Assembly (NCBI GenBank): GCA_002412425.1
Contig: DHVB01000036.1
Location: 1 to 31,089, forward strand
DNA: 31,089 nucleotides
Direction: 5' to 3'
Source of the DNA: Bacteroidales bacterium UBA5219
GTDB lineage: Bacteria > Bacteroidota > Bacteroidia > Bacteroidales > ML635J-15
Shown here piece after piece: positions 18,849 to 26,187 of the stretch. Made by a program: the position numbers and the translations under genes. The notes below the pieces were generated by a model. It searched no databases. It worked only from the letters and a program-made list of their open reading frames with translations, and was not told where the DNA came from. Within the stretch, counting starts at the first letter, position 1. The number at the start of each line of letters is the position of its first letter.

Positions 18849-19328
18849 TTATTCAACAACTTCTTCAACAACTTCTTCAGCAACTTCTTCAGTCATTTCT
18901 TCATCAACTGCAACTTCTTCTTCATCCCAAGAAATATCTTCGCCTAAATCCATGTCACCTAATACAAGAGTCATGAGTTGAGGGAAAACAGCTTCCAATT
19001 TTTTTTCTACTTCTTTTTCAAAAGCTTCTAATTTTTCAGGACATTCAGCTTGGAATTTTGTTTCGTCTCCATCAAAATTTTCCATAAAAGTAGTAAATTC
19101 TTCGAATTCTTTTTTTGCAGCTTCATCACCTTCTGCAGCTTTTTTAATAGTTGCGATATATACATCTATGATTTCTGTTGAAGCTTCGATGTACTCGTCA
19201 CAATTAGCAAATGTTTTGCCTTCATACTTTGCTTTAATGTCAGCAAAATTTTCTGCTTTCTTTTTACCACAAGATGAAAGACCTAAAATAATTACCGCTG
19301 AAATAGCGAATAACAATACTTTTTTCAT
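18849..19328 (-). CDS. Small lipoprotein, tandem paralogue C with repeat-built acidic tail
   Basis: A 159-residue lipoprotein (LSSC lipobox, Cys20), the first of the three tandem copies in transcription order. The body is almost identical to paralogue B. From about residue 133 it diverges into a Glu/Val-rich tail (EEMTEEVAEEVVEEVVE) encoded by about four 12-base units, in place of the VLTDVPEEEVVE end of the other two. The conserved Cys pair in NCDEY and ECPEK is present. The tail is very acidic and might bind cations or partners, but that is a guess. It has its own -7 box (TATATTTG) and its own terminator. Confidence 0.87.
   Translation of the reverse strand: MKKVLLFAISAVIILGLSSCGKKKAENFADIKAKYEGKTFANCDEYIEASTEIIDVYIATIKKAAEGDEAAKKEFEEFTTFMENFDGDETKFQAECPEKLEAFEKEVEKKLEAVFPQLMTLVLGDMDLGEDISWDEEEVAVDEEMTEEVAEEVVEEVVE
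18854..18901. repeat. 12-bp codon-phased tandem repeat (about 4 units) in the lipoprotein C tail
   Basis: The unit CAACAACTTCTT occurs twice exactly (18854-18865, 18866-18877), then as CAGCAACTTCTT and CAGTCATTTCTT. It encodes EEVV/EEVA/EEMT blocks. A 12-base period keeps the frame, so gain or loss of units would change tail length by four residues. Confidence 0.75.
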
Positions 19329-19365
19329 AATTATAATTTTTTAGTTAAACATAAATTTATTGGTA

Positions 19366-19373
19366 CAAATATA
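19366..19373 (-). promoter_or_regulatory. Candidate -7 box (TATATTTG) for lipoprotein C
   Basis: The minus strand reads TATATTTG 37 bases before the ATG, within the leader shared by all three paralogues. The -33 region is not clear. Confidence 0.5.
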
Positions 19374-19497
19374 AGACTAAAGTTTTAATAAAACTAATTT
19401 TAGCATAAGATTTATTAACATTTTTATTTAAAGTTTTAACAAAATGAATACAAGCCTTGTTTTAATTGCAGTTTTATGAAGGCAAAACCGACAGTGT

Positions 19498-19977
19498 TTA
19501 TTTTAAATCTGTTTCATCAATCCCTTTTGGTAAGAATTTTGACAGGTCGCCTTTATTTTTAATAATGTCTCTAACTATACTACTAGAAATAAAAGTGTGT
19601 TCTGGTAAAGTAAGAATAAAAACGGTTTCAATTTTATTTTCTAATAATTTATTTGTTTGTCCTATAGCTCTTTCAAATTCAAAATCTGCCGAAGTACGTA
19701 AGCCTCTCAAAATAAATTTGCAATTATTATTTTTACAAAAATCAACTGTTAATCCAGAATAAATCTTAACATCTATTTTAGGCTCATCGGCAAAAACTTT
19801 TTTAATTATTGCAAGCCTTTTTTCTAAACTTAAAAACTCTTTTTTACTATTATTATCACCTATGCCGATAATAATTTTATCAAACAAAGGTAATGCTCTT
19901 CTAACAACAGATTCATGTCCAGCGGTAAAAGGATCGAAAGAGCCAGGAAAAATTGCACAATTACTAAGTTTATCCAT
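19498..19977 (-). CDS. coaD: Phosphopantetheine adenylyltransferase
   Basis: The 159-residue cytoplasmic nucleotidyltransferase adds AMP to 4'-phosphopantetheine to give dephospho-CoA, the penultimate step of CoA synthesis. The ATP-binding loop IFPGSFDPFTAGHE (residues 9-22) contains the T/HxGH motif as TAGH. The family motifs RGLRTSADFEFE and ISSSIVRDI follow, and the length is typical (about 155-165). The ATG at 19977 lies inside the last codons of glnS (8-base overlap, ATGGATAA), so it is probably translated by coupling from the glnS transcript and needs no promoter of its own. I see no strong terminator after it. Confidence 0.96.
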   Translation of the reverse strand: MDKLSNCAIFPGSFDPFTAGHESVVRRALPLFDKIIIGIGDNNSKKEFLSLEKRLAIIKKVFADEPKIDVKIYSGLTVDFCKNNNCKFILRGLRTSADFEFERAIGQTNKLLENKIETVFILTLPEHTFISSSIVRDIIKNKGDLSKFLPKGIDETDLK

Positions 19978-21646
19978 TTTTAGAAATTTTAGACCAAGAA
20001 TCTTTTAAATCTACAATTCTATTAAACACCAATTTTTTATGACTAGAATCTTTATCAACACAAAAATAGCCTTTGCGTTCAAATTGGAATTTGTTACCTA
20101 TTTCAGCATTTTCAAGATGTTTTTCTAGTTTGGCACTTATTATTTGTAAAGAATCAGGATTCAAATAATCAAGGTATGTTTCGTCTTCTTCTAAATCGTC
20201 AGGATTTTCTTTTGTGAAAAGTCTATCGTAAAGTCTTAATTCTGCATCTATACAAGTTTTTGAATCAACCCAATGTATTGTGCCTTTTACTTTACGTCCG
20301 TCTGGAGATTTGCCTCCTTTACTTTCTGGATCGTAAGTGCAATGAATTTCTGTTATATTACCATCTTTATCTTTAACAACAGATTCACATTTTATGAAAT
20401 AAGCGTAACGCAATCTTACTTCGCCACCTGGCTTCAATCTAAAAAACTTGCTTGGGGCATCTTCCATAAAATCATCACGCTCAATAAAAATTTCGCGGCT
20501 AAAAGATAAATTTCTTGTTCCAGCAGTTTCGTCTTCAGGATTATTTTGAGCTTCAAGCATTTCAGTTTTTCCCTCAGGATAATTTGTAATAACAACTTTT
20601 ATAGGATCTAAAACTGCCATCACACGGTTTGCTTTTTTATTCAAGTCTTCACGAATAAAAAATTCTAACAAACCTACATCAATTATGTTTTCGCGTTTTG
20701 CTACACCAATTCTGTCTGCAAAGTTACGAATTGATTCAGGAGTATAGCCACGTCTTCTTAGACCACTAATTGTTGGCATACGAGGGTCGTCCCAACCTTT
20801 TACATAATTTCCTTTAACAAGTTCTAACAATTTACGTTTGCTCATTACTGTATAAGAAAGATTTAGTCTTGCAAATTCAATTTGGCGAGGACGTTTTCCG
20901 CTTGTATCTATTTGATCCAAAAACCAATCGTATAAAGGACGATGAACCTCGAACTCTAATGTGCAAATTGAATGAGTAATTCCTTCAATATAGTCGCTTT
21001 GACCATGAGCATAGTCATACATTGGATAAATGCACCATTTATCGCCTGCTCTGTCGTGGGATTGTTTCATAATTCTGTACATAACAGGATCTCGCATGTG
21101 CATATTAGGAGAATTCATATCTATTTTTGCACGTAAAACCATGCTACCCTCGTCGTGTTTTCCAGCACGCATTTCTTCAAACAAACGTAAGTTTTCTTCA
21201 ACACTACGATTTCTATAAGGACTCTCAATTCCGGGAGTAGTAGGGTTTGTTCTTTGCAAACTTATGTCTTGAGGAGTTTGCTCGTCAACATAAGCCTTAC
21301 CATCTTTTATAAGCATAATAGCCCATTCGTAAAGTTGGTCAAAATAATCGGAAGCATAAAACAAGTTGTCATATTCAAAACCAAGCCAATGAACGTCTTC
21401 AATTATTGAATTTACATATTCAAGTTCTTCTTTAGAAGGATTTGTATCATCGAAACGTAAATTTGTTTTGCCATTAAAAGTTTCTTTTAAACCAAAATTT
21501 AAACAAATTGATTTGGCATGACCTATATGTAAATATCCATTTGGTTCTGGTGGAAAGCGAGTAATAATACTTTTGTGCTTACCAGAAGCTAAATCATTAG
21601 TAATAATTTGCTCAATAAAATTTAAGGCTTCTTTTTTTTCTTCCAT
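19970..21646 (-). CDS. glnS: Glutaminyl-tRNA synthetase
   Basis: The 558-residue class I synthetase charges tRNA-Gln with glutamine. The catalytic core has FPPEPNGYLHIGHAK (residues 31-45) with HIGH at 40-43, and the KMSKS-equivalent VMSKRKL near 267. SYRDRPT-type tRNA-binding elements are replaced by family-typical TPGIESPYRNRSVEENL. The C-terminal anticodon-binding beta-barrels follow, with FMEDAPSKFFRLKPGGEVRL recognisable. The length fits bacterial GlnRS. A direct GlnRS means the GatCAB amidotransferase route is not required for glutamine here. It overlaps coaD by 8 bases downstream and is divergent from folB. A strong -7 box (TATCTTTG) lies 19 bases upstream of the ATG. Confidence 0.96.
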   Translation of the reverse strand: MEEKKEALNFIEQIITNDLASGKHKSIITRFPPEPNGYLHIGHAKSICLNFGLKETFNGKTNLRFDDTNPSKEELEYVNSIIEDVHWLGFEYDNLFYASDYFDQLYEWAIMLIKDGKAYVDEQTPQDISLQRTNPTTPGIESPYRNRSVEENLRLFEEMRAGKHDEGSMVLRAKIDMNSPNMHMRDPVMYRIMKQSHDRAGDKWCIYPMYDYAHGQSDYIEGITHSICTLEFEVHRPLYDWFLDQIDTSGKRPRQIEFARLNLSYTVMSKRKLLELVKGNYVKGWDDPRMPTISGLRRRGYTPESIRNFADRIGVAKRENIIDVGLLEFFIREDLNKKANRVMAVLDPIKVVITNYPEGKTEMLEAQNNPEDETAGTRNLSFSREIFIERDDFMEDAPSKFFRLKPGGEVRLRYAYFIKCESVVKDKDGNITEIHCTYDPESKGGKSPDGRKVKGTIHWVDSKTCIDAELRLYDRLFTKENPDDLEEDETYLDYLNPDSLQIISAKLEKHLENAEIGNKFQFERKGYFCVDKDSSHKKLVFNRIVDLKDSWSKISKNG

Positions 21647-21665
21647 TTGATAAAATTTTAAAGTA

Positions 21666-21673
21666 CAAAGATA
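21666..21673 (-). promoter_or_regulatory. Candidate -7 box (TATCTTTG) for glnS-coaD
   Basis: The minus strand reads TATCTTTG 19 bases before the glnS ATG. It is the same octamer as upstream of the lipoproteins. Confidence 0.5.
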
Positions 21674-21708
21674 TAAAAGTTTTAGTTTTAAAGATTCGTA
21701 ATAATTTA

Positions 21709-21716
21709 TAATTTTG
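21709..21716 (+). promoter_or_regulatory. Candidate -7 box (TAATTTTG) for folB
   Basis: TAATTTTG fully matches TAnnTTTG, 38 bases before the folB ATG, in the short divergent region shared with glnS. No clear -33 element is seen. Confidence 0.4.
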
Positions 21717-21754
21717 CATACATATTAATTAATAAGTATAATACATTTCAAAAA

Positions 21755-22129
21755 ATGAATAAAATTTTAATTACTGGAATGGAGTTTTTTGCTTTTCATG
21801 GTCATTATGAAGAAGAAAAACTTGCTGGAAATAAATTTGTTGTTGACCTAACTCTTTGGTGCAATACAAGAAAAGCCGAACAAAGCGATAACTTGGAAGA
21901 TGCACTCAATTATCAGTCAGTTTATATAAGTGTTAAAGAAGTTATTAGCAATACAAAAGTAAACTTATTAGAACATTTAGCAGCTAAAATTTTAGATACT
22001 TTATTTTCTGAATTTGATAATTTGCGAAAAGCAGAGGTTTATTTAAAGAAAGTTAATCCACCAATGGGCGGTCAAATCAAAGATGTAGGAGTCGTGATGA
22101 GAAAAAAGAATAAAAAAGAAAAAAAATAA
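21755..22129 (+). CDS. folB: Dihydroneopterin aldolase
   Basis: The 124-residue cytoplasmic enzyme of folate synthesis cleaves 7,8-dihydroneopterin to 6-hydroxymethyl-dihydropterin and glycolaldehyde. Family marks are the N-terminal GMEFFAFHGHYEEEKLAGNKFVVDL, here with FHGHYEEE holding the catalytic-site Glu; DNLEDALNYQSVY; NLLEHLAAKI; and the closing VYLKKVNPPMGG, which includes the Lys-x-x-Pro region of the active site. The length is typical (about 120). The Lys-rich C-terminal tail (RKKNKKEKK) goes a little beyond the usual end. It stands alone; no other folate gene is in the window. Confidence 0.93.
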   Translation: MNKILITGMEFFAFHGHYEEEKLAGNKFVVDLTLWCNTRKAEQSDNLEDALNYQSVYISVKEVISNTKVNLLEHLAAKILDTLFSEFDNLRKAEVYLKKVNPPMGGQIKDVGVVMRKKNKKEKK

Positions 22130-22214
22130 ACCAAACATTGTTTTTTTTGTCAAATAATTAATGTTTTTGGCACATAATTTGCTTTAAGTTAGATATAAAA
22201 AAAGAGTAAATAAA

Positions 22215-22670
22215 ATGAATAGTAATTTAAAAAATTTAGCCATGAGAACAAAGTTAACATTCTTAGTATTTCTAGGAGCATTTTTCTTTTTAGCAAACAC
22301 TGTAGAAGCACAAAAGGTAATAACTGCTCAAAAGTATGTAAAATCTAGAGGAGCATCTGAATATGTTATTCCTTCTGGAGATTTAGCAATTGAGAAACCA
22401 GTATTATCTCGCGGTGGTTGCTTGATTAAGTTCGATAACTGGACAGGTTATTATGTTGACTTATGGGTTGACAAAGTTTACAAAGGTCGTTTAAATCCAT
22501 GGGAAAATTCACAATTACTTCTTCCTGAAGGATATAAAGAAGTATATTGCAGAACAATGGGCGAAACTTATCAATGGCAATCAGCAGGAAAATGCAATGA
22601 AGAATTCTTGTTGAAGCTTGAAGAAGGTAGCAATGCTGCAGCTACAAGTACGGATTCAGATGAATTTTAA
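22215..22670 (+). CDS. Small secreted protein of unknown function upstream of the caspase gene
   Basis: A 151-residue protein with an N-terminal signal peptide ending near VEAQ. The start could instead be Met10 at 22242, which gives a more classical signal peptide (MRTKLTFLVFLGAFFFLANT) and 142 residues. The mature part has one compact beta-rich domain with the pattern CLIKFDNWTGYYVDLWVDKV, then YKGRLNPW, then VYCRTMGETYQWQ. This resembles small Bacteroidota secreted domains in which 'NWTGY' and 'Y.G...PW' strands recur, but I cannot name a family. It has three Cys. A KSRGASEY stretch just after the signal peptide is Arg-Gly, like several sites in the neighbouring caspase. A perfect hairpin terminator follows the stop, and the caspase gene starts 15 bases after its T-run. 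Confidence 0.8.
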   Translation: MNSNLKNLAMRTKLTFLVFLGAFFFLANTVEAQKVITAQKYVKSRGASEYVIPSGDLAIEKPVLSRGGCLIKFDNWTGYYVDLWVDKVYKGRLNPWENSQLLLPEGYKEVYCRTMGETYQWQSAGKCNEEFLLKLEEGSNAAATSTDSDEF

Positions 22671-22684
22671 AGAAAAAAATTATT

Positions 22685-22713
22685 ACTGCCACTTTTTAGT
22701 GGCAGTTTTTTTT
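22685..22713 (+). terminator. Intrinsic terminator between the small secreted protein and the caspase gene
   Basis: ACTGCCACT (22685-22693), loop TTTT, AGTGGCAGT (22698-22706), then a T-run. The 9-bp perfect stem with GC content is a strong terminator. The caspase ATG is at 22728, so the terminator occupies the whole space where a promoter would be expected. Confidence 0.9.
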
Positions 22714-22727
22714 AAAAATTAGAAGAC

Positions 22728-24755
22728 ATGAAAAAAATAGTATTACTAATAATAAGTATTATCTTTTGCGTTAGCTTTTTAAAAGCTGATAAATACGCAT
22801 TGATAATCGCCATAGGAGAATACGACCAAGAACTTACAGGCTGGTACCCTATTAGTGCAGGAAATGATGTCCCATTAATAGAAAGAACCCTGTTGGATTT
22901 AGGTTTCCCCGAAAACAATATCATGTATCTAAAAGATCAAGATGCAACAAAACAAGGTATTGAGAGTGCGTTAGCAGAATTATACTCAAAAGTTTCGCAT
23001 GGAGACCAAGTTGTAATTCATTATAGTGGACATGGACATCAAATATTTGATGATAATGGTGATGAAATTGATGGCTTAGATGAAGCCCTAGTTTGTTTTG
23101 ACGCACCAATGGAAATGTATGAGGGTTATACTGGTGAAAAACATTTTAGAGATGATGAACTTGGAGATTGGGTGGCAAAATTTAGAATAAAACTTGGAGC
23201 AAATGGGCATATTCTTTTGTTCTTAGACTCTTGCCATTCTGGAACTGGAACTAGAGGCTCTGCAAAAGTTAGAGGCGGAGCACCTGCTTTAGTCCCTGCA
23301 GGGTGGAAACCTAAAAATGTTGAAGCAGATGATAAAGTAGGTTTCGGAATAAGTGATAAAAAAGCAATTGCAAGCAGAGGTGTATCAACAAACGATTTAG
23401 CAAAATTTGTAGTTTTTTCTGGAGCAAGTGCAAACGAATTAAATTACGAAACTTTTGATGATGAAAATAATGCTGTTGGTTCGCTTTCGTATTGTCTGTT
23501 TAAGTCTTTTTGCCAAATGAAAGAAGGAGATACTTATCGTCAAGTGTTTTCAAGGATTATGGCAGAAATGGCAACAAAAGCACCACATCAAAATCCAGCT
23601 ATTGAAGGAGATATTGATTATACTGTGTTTGGTGGAGATTTCTATCCTCAAGCAGGATATTTTAATCTAACTTCTACTAAAACAGACTCTTTAGTCGAAA
23701 TTAATGGTGGTAGATTATCTGGAATAAATCCTGGAAGTATAATTGTTTTTGTAGAACAAGGAACATCAAATCTAAACGAAAATACACCTATTATTAATTC
23801 TGGTAAAGTATTGCAAACAAATAATTTCTTCTCGCAAATACGATTAGACAATAAAATGAAATTTGACAACAATCAATCTGCTTGGGCTTTTGTGAAAACT
23901 CGAACATTTACCGACCAAAAACTAAAAGTTCAAATAGATGATGTTATGGATGCTGATGTTAAAGAAAATCTTTTAACAGAAATTCAAAAGTCTAATTTTG
24001 TTGAAATAACTGATGACAATCCAGAAATATTTTTAAGCTACAAAAAAACCAGAGGAGCTAAAGTAATTGGTATTACCAATGCTCATTTCGATACAGAATT
24101 AAATAAAATATCAAATTCAAATACAGAATCTTTAAACTCAGATGTTGTTTCAACTCTGAACAACTACATACAAGGAAAAGTAATTAAGGATTTAGATTAT
24201 TACAATAAAAAATATGATGTGGTTATGGAATTAATTCCAGTAAAAGCTAAAGTTTATGAAGATGGAAACTTTGATATTTTAGAGTTTTATGATGCAAACT
24301 CAATTCTAGTGAATGATGTACCAGAATATAATGAAGATATGATGGCATTAATCAAAGTTACAAATCACGGAACTCACAAATCATATTTTAATATTATTGA
24401 TATTCAGCCTGATGGTTTTATAAATCCTGTTATTCCAACAGTTAATGATATAGATGGACGCGAATACGTCTTAGAACCAGGCGAAACAGCAATTCTTAAA
24501 AATACTTTAGTAATGTTTGGGCCTCCTTATGGAAATGAAATGTTTAAACTTATTGCTGGCGACAAACCTTTTAATTTGTCAAACACAATTACTGGACACG
24601 GTAATAAAACAAGAGGTGATAGTTCTAATATTTTTGAAGCGGCTTTGCAAATAGGACAAACAGGAACAAATACAAGAGGAGCTAAAACAGTAAGTTCTAA
24701 AACTAGAGAAGATAAAATTAGTACTTATGAATATACTTTCAAAATTGTAGAATAA
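22728..24755 (+). CDS. Secreted caspase-like (metacaspase, peptidase C14) protein with DUF4384-like C-terminal region
   Basis: The 675-residue protein starts with a signal peptide (MKKIVLLIISIIFCVSFLKA). The p20-type catalytic domain spans about 22-300: ALIIAIGEY, catalytic His102 in HYSGHGHQ, the acidic pocket DEIDGLDEAL, and catalytic Cys169 in FLDSCHSG. Metacaspases cut after Arg or Lys. Residues about 490-625 (QPDGFINPVIP, LEPGETAIL, FGPPYGNEMFKLIAG) match the DUF4384-type beta domain often joined to bacterial C14 peptidases. Between them lies a region I cannot assign. Arg-Gly sites occur at R176, R182, R217, R442, R629 and R650. Substrate is unknown; with a signal peptide it acts outside the cytoplasm, unlike cytoplasmic CHAT/caspase defence proteins. 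It follows the small secreted protein directly. Confidence 0.92.
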   Translation: MKKIVLLIISIIFCVSFLKADKYALIIAIGEYDQELTGWYPISAGNDVPLIERTLLDLGFPENNIMYLKDQDATKQGIESALAELYSKVSHGDQVVIHYSGHGHQIFDDNGDEIDGLDEALVCFDAPMEMYEGYTGEKHFRDDELGDWVAKFRIKLGANGHILLFLDSCHSGTGTRGSAKVRGGAPALVPAGWKPKNVEADDKVGFGISDKKAIASRGVSTNDLAKFVVFSGASANELNYETFDDENNAVGSLSYCLFKSFCQMKEGDTYRQVFSRIMAEMATKAPHQNPAIEGDIDYTVFGGDFYPQAGYFNLTSTKTDSLVEINGGRLSGINPGSIIVFVEQGTSNLNENTPIINSGKVLQTNNFFSQIRLDNKMKFDNNQSAWAFVKTRTFTDQKLKVQIDDVMDADVKENLLTEIQKSNFVEITDDNPEIFLSYKKTRGAKVIGITNAHFDTELNKISNSNTESLNSDVVSTLNNYIQGKVIKDLDYYNKKYDVVMELIPVKAKVYEDGNFDILEFYDANSILVNDVPEYNEDMMALIKVTNHGTHKSYFNIIDIQPDGFINPVIPTVNDIDGREYVLEPGETAILKNTLVMFGPPYGNEMFKLIAGDKPFNLSNTITGHGNKTRGDSSNIFEAALQIGQTGTNTRGAKTVSSKTREDKISTYEYTFKIVE

Positions 24756-24785
24756 AATTTACTACCTATTATATGGTTTTGATTT

Positions 24786-24824
24786 AAAAAATGTTTTTGT
24801 ATTTTTACAAAAACATTTTTTTTT
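24786..24824 (+). terminator. Intrinsic terminator of the caspase gene abutting the rarA start codon
   Basis: A 16-bp perfect inverted repeat, AAAAAATGTTTTTGTA (24786-24801) and TACAAAAACATTTTTT (24806-24821), with loop TTTT and further T to 24824. The next base is the G of the rarA GTG start. Within it, TATTTTTA (24800-24807), 18 bases after TTTG at 24778-24781, could be a weak promoter for rarA. Confidence 0.8.
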
Positions 24825-26084
24825 GTGAAACCTTTAGCTGAAAGATTAAGACCTAAAACTTTTGACGACTATGTCGGACAAGAACATTTAGTGGGAAAAG
24901 ATGCTCCTCTTAGAAAAATTGTAGAATCAGGAAATATACCATCAATAATTTTATGGGGACCTCCAGGTGTTGGAAAAACAACTTTAGTAAATATTATTGC
25001 TAATTTAAGTGAAAAAGATTTTTATAATCTGAGTGCAATAAATTCCGGAGTTAAAGATGTTAGAGAAGTAATAGAAAAAGCTAAGAAATCTAATCTTTTT
25101 TCAAAATCAAACCCAATATTATTTATTGATGAAATACACCGCTTTAGCAAATCGCAACAAGATTCATTATTAGGCTCTGTTGAAGATGGTACTCTAACAT
25201 TAATTGGAGCAACAACAGAAAATCCTTCTTTCGAAGTAATTAGTCCACTTTTATCTCGTTGCCAAATTTATATCTTAAAACATCTCGAAGAAAAAGATTT
25301 AGATAAACTCATTGATAGAGCAATAAACGAAGATGAAGAGCTTAAAAAAATTAAATTTACGATAAAAGAAAGAGATGCATTATACAGATTTTCGGGTGGA
25401 GATGCTAGAAAATTGTACAATATTTTAGAATTATTGAGTAGTACTGCCATAAATAATGAAATAACAATTACTAATCAGTTTGTTGTCGATAAATTACAAG
25501 AAAATATAAATATTTATGATAAATCAGGCGAGCAACATTATGATATTATTTCAGCTTTTATAAAATCTGTAAGAGGTTCAAATCCCGATGCAGCGGTTTA
25601 TTGGTTGGCTAGAATGTTAGATGCAGGCGAAGATATAAAATTTATTGCACGAAGATTAATTATTTTGGCAAGCGAAGATATTGGACTTGCAAATCCAAAC
25701 GCTCTTCTACTTGCAAATGCCTGTTTTGATGCTATTTCAAAAATCGGAATGCCTGAAGCAAGAATTATTTTATCTGAAATAACAATTTATTTAGCTACAA
25801 GTCCCAAAAGCAATTCTGCATATTTGGCTATTGATAAAGCTTTAGCTTTGGTTAAAGAAACAGGTAATTTACCAGTACCTTTGCACCTAAGAAATGCACC
25901 AACCCAATTAATGAAAAATTTAAACTATGGAAAAGACTACAAATATCCTCACGATTTTCCAAATAATTTTATAGAACAACAGTATTTGCCTGATAAATTA
26001 AATTCTGAAACTATATATGAGGCAGGACAAAACAGAAAAGAAAAAACAATTACGGATTATTTGAATTTTTTGAAAAATATTTGA
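24825..26084 (+). CDS. rarA: Replication-associated recombination protein A (RarA/MgsA AAA+ ATPase)
   Basis: The 419-residue AAA+ ATPase acts at stalled replication forks and is related to clamp loaders. It opens with the family signature PLAERLRPKTFDDYVGQEHL. Walker A is GPPGVGKTT (residues 45-53), Walker B ILFIDEIHRF (98-107), and the sensor region TLIGATTENPSFEVISPLLSR. The C-terminal MgsA part has KSVRGSNPDAAVYWLARML and ASEDIGLANP. The length is close to the family norm. The start is a GTG because the signature begins at once after it and no upstream ATG is in frame nearby. The codon directly abuts the hairpin terminator of the caspase gene, leaving no usual leader or Shine-Dalgarno. Confidence 0.94.
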   Translation: MKPLAERLRPKTFDDYVGQEHLVGKDAPLRKIVESGNIPSIILWGPPGVGKTTLVNIIANLSEKDFYNLSAINSGVKDVREVIEKAKKSNLFSKSNPILFIDEIHRFSKSQQDSLLGSVEDGTLTLIGATTENPSFEVISPLLSRCQIYILKHLEEKDLDKLIDRAINEDEELKKIKFTIKERDALYRFSGGDARKLYNILELLSSTAINNEITITNQFVVDKLQENINIYDKSGEQHYDIISAFIKSVRGSNPDAAVYWLARMLDAGEDIKFIARRLIILASEDIGLANPNALLLANACFDAISKIGMPEARIILSEITIYLATSPKSNSAYLAIDKALALVKETGNLPVPLHLRNAPTQLMKNLNYGKDYKYPHDFPNNFIEQQYLPDKLNSETIYEAGQNRKEKTITDYLNFLKNI

Positions 26085-26187
26085 ATATAGAATACTATTA
26101 ACTTTAATTTAAGTATTAAAAATAGAAATAATAGAATGAATGATAATTTTTTTGCTTAATTTTACACAAAATTTAAAATTATATCTT

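Noticed and set aside
17556..19328. Lipoprotein triplet as a toxin-antitoxin or CRISPR-like repeat array
   Set aside because: The units are full genes with lipoprotein signals of about 0.5 kb and separate promoters, not short repeat-spacer units, and there is no toxin partner.
19441..19497. Possible terminator after coaD (ACAAGCCTTGT palindrome, GTTTT/AAAAC pair)
   Set aside because: The stems are short, lack a proper loop or a T-run on the minus strand, and do not make a convincing intrinsic terminator.
22174..22181. ATAATTTG as -7 box of the small secreted protein
   Set aside because: The first base departs from TAnnTTTG and the nearest -33 TTTG is about 24 bases away. It is possible but too weak to list.
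22728..24755. Caspase as an antiphage defence protein (type III-E CRISPR or CHAT system)
   Set aside because: It has an N-terminal signal peptide and a DUF4384-like domain and no defence genes nearby, so a role outside the cytoplasm fits better.
26140..26187. Upstream ATG of the C25 peptidase at 26140
   Set aside because: The 16 extra residues precede a complete signal peptide that starts at 26188 and would disturb it.
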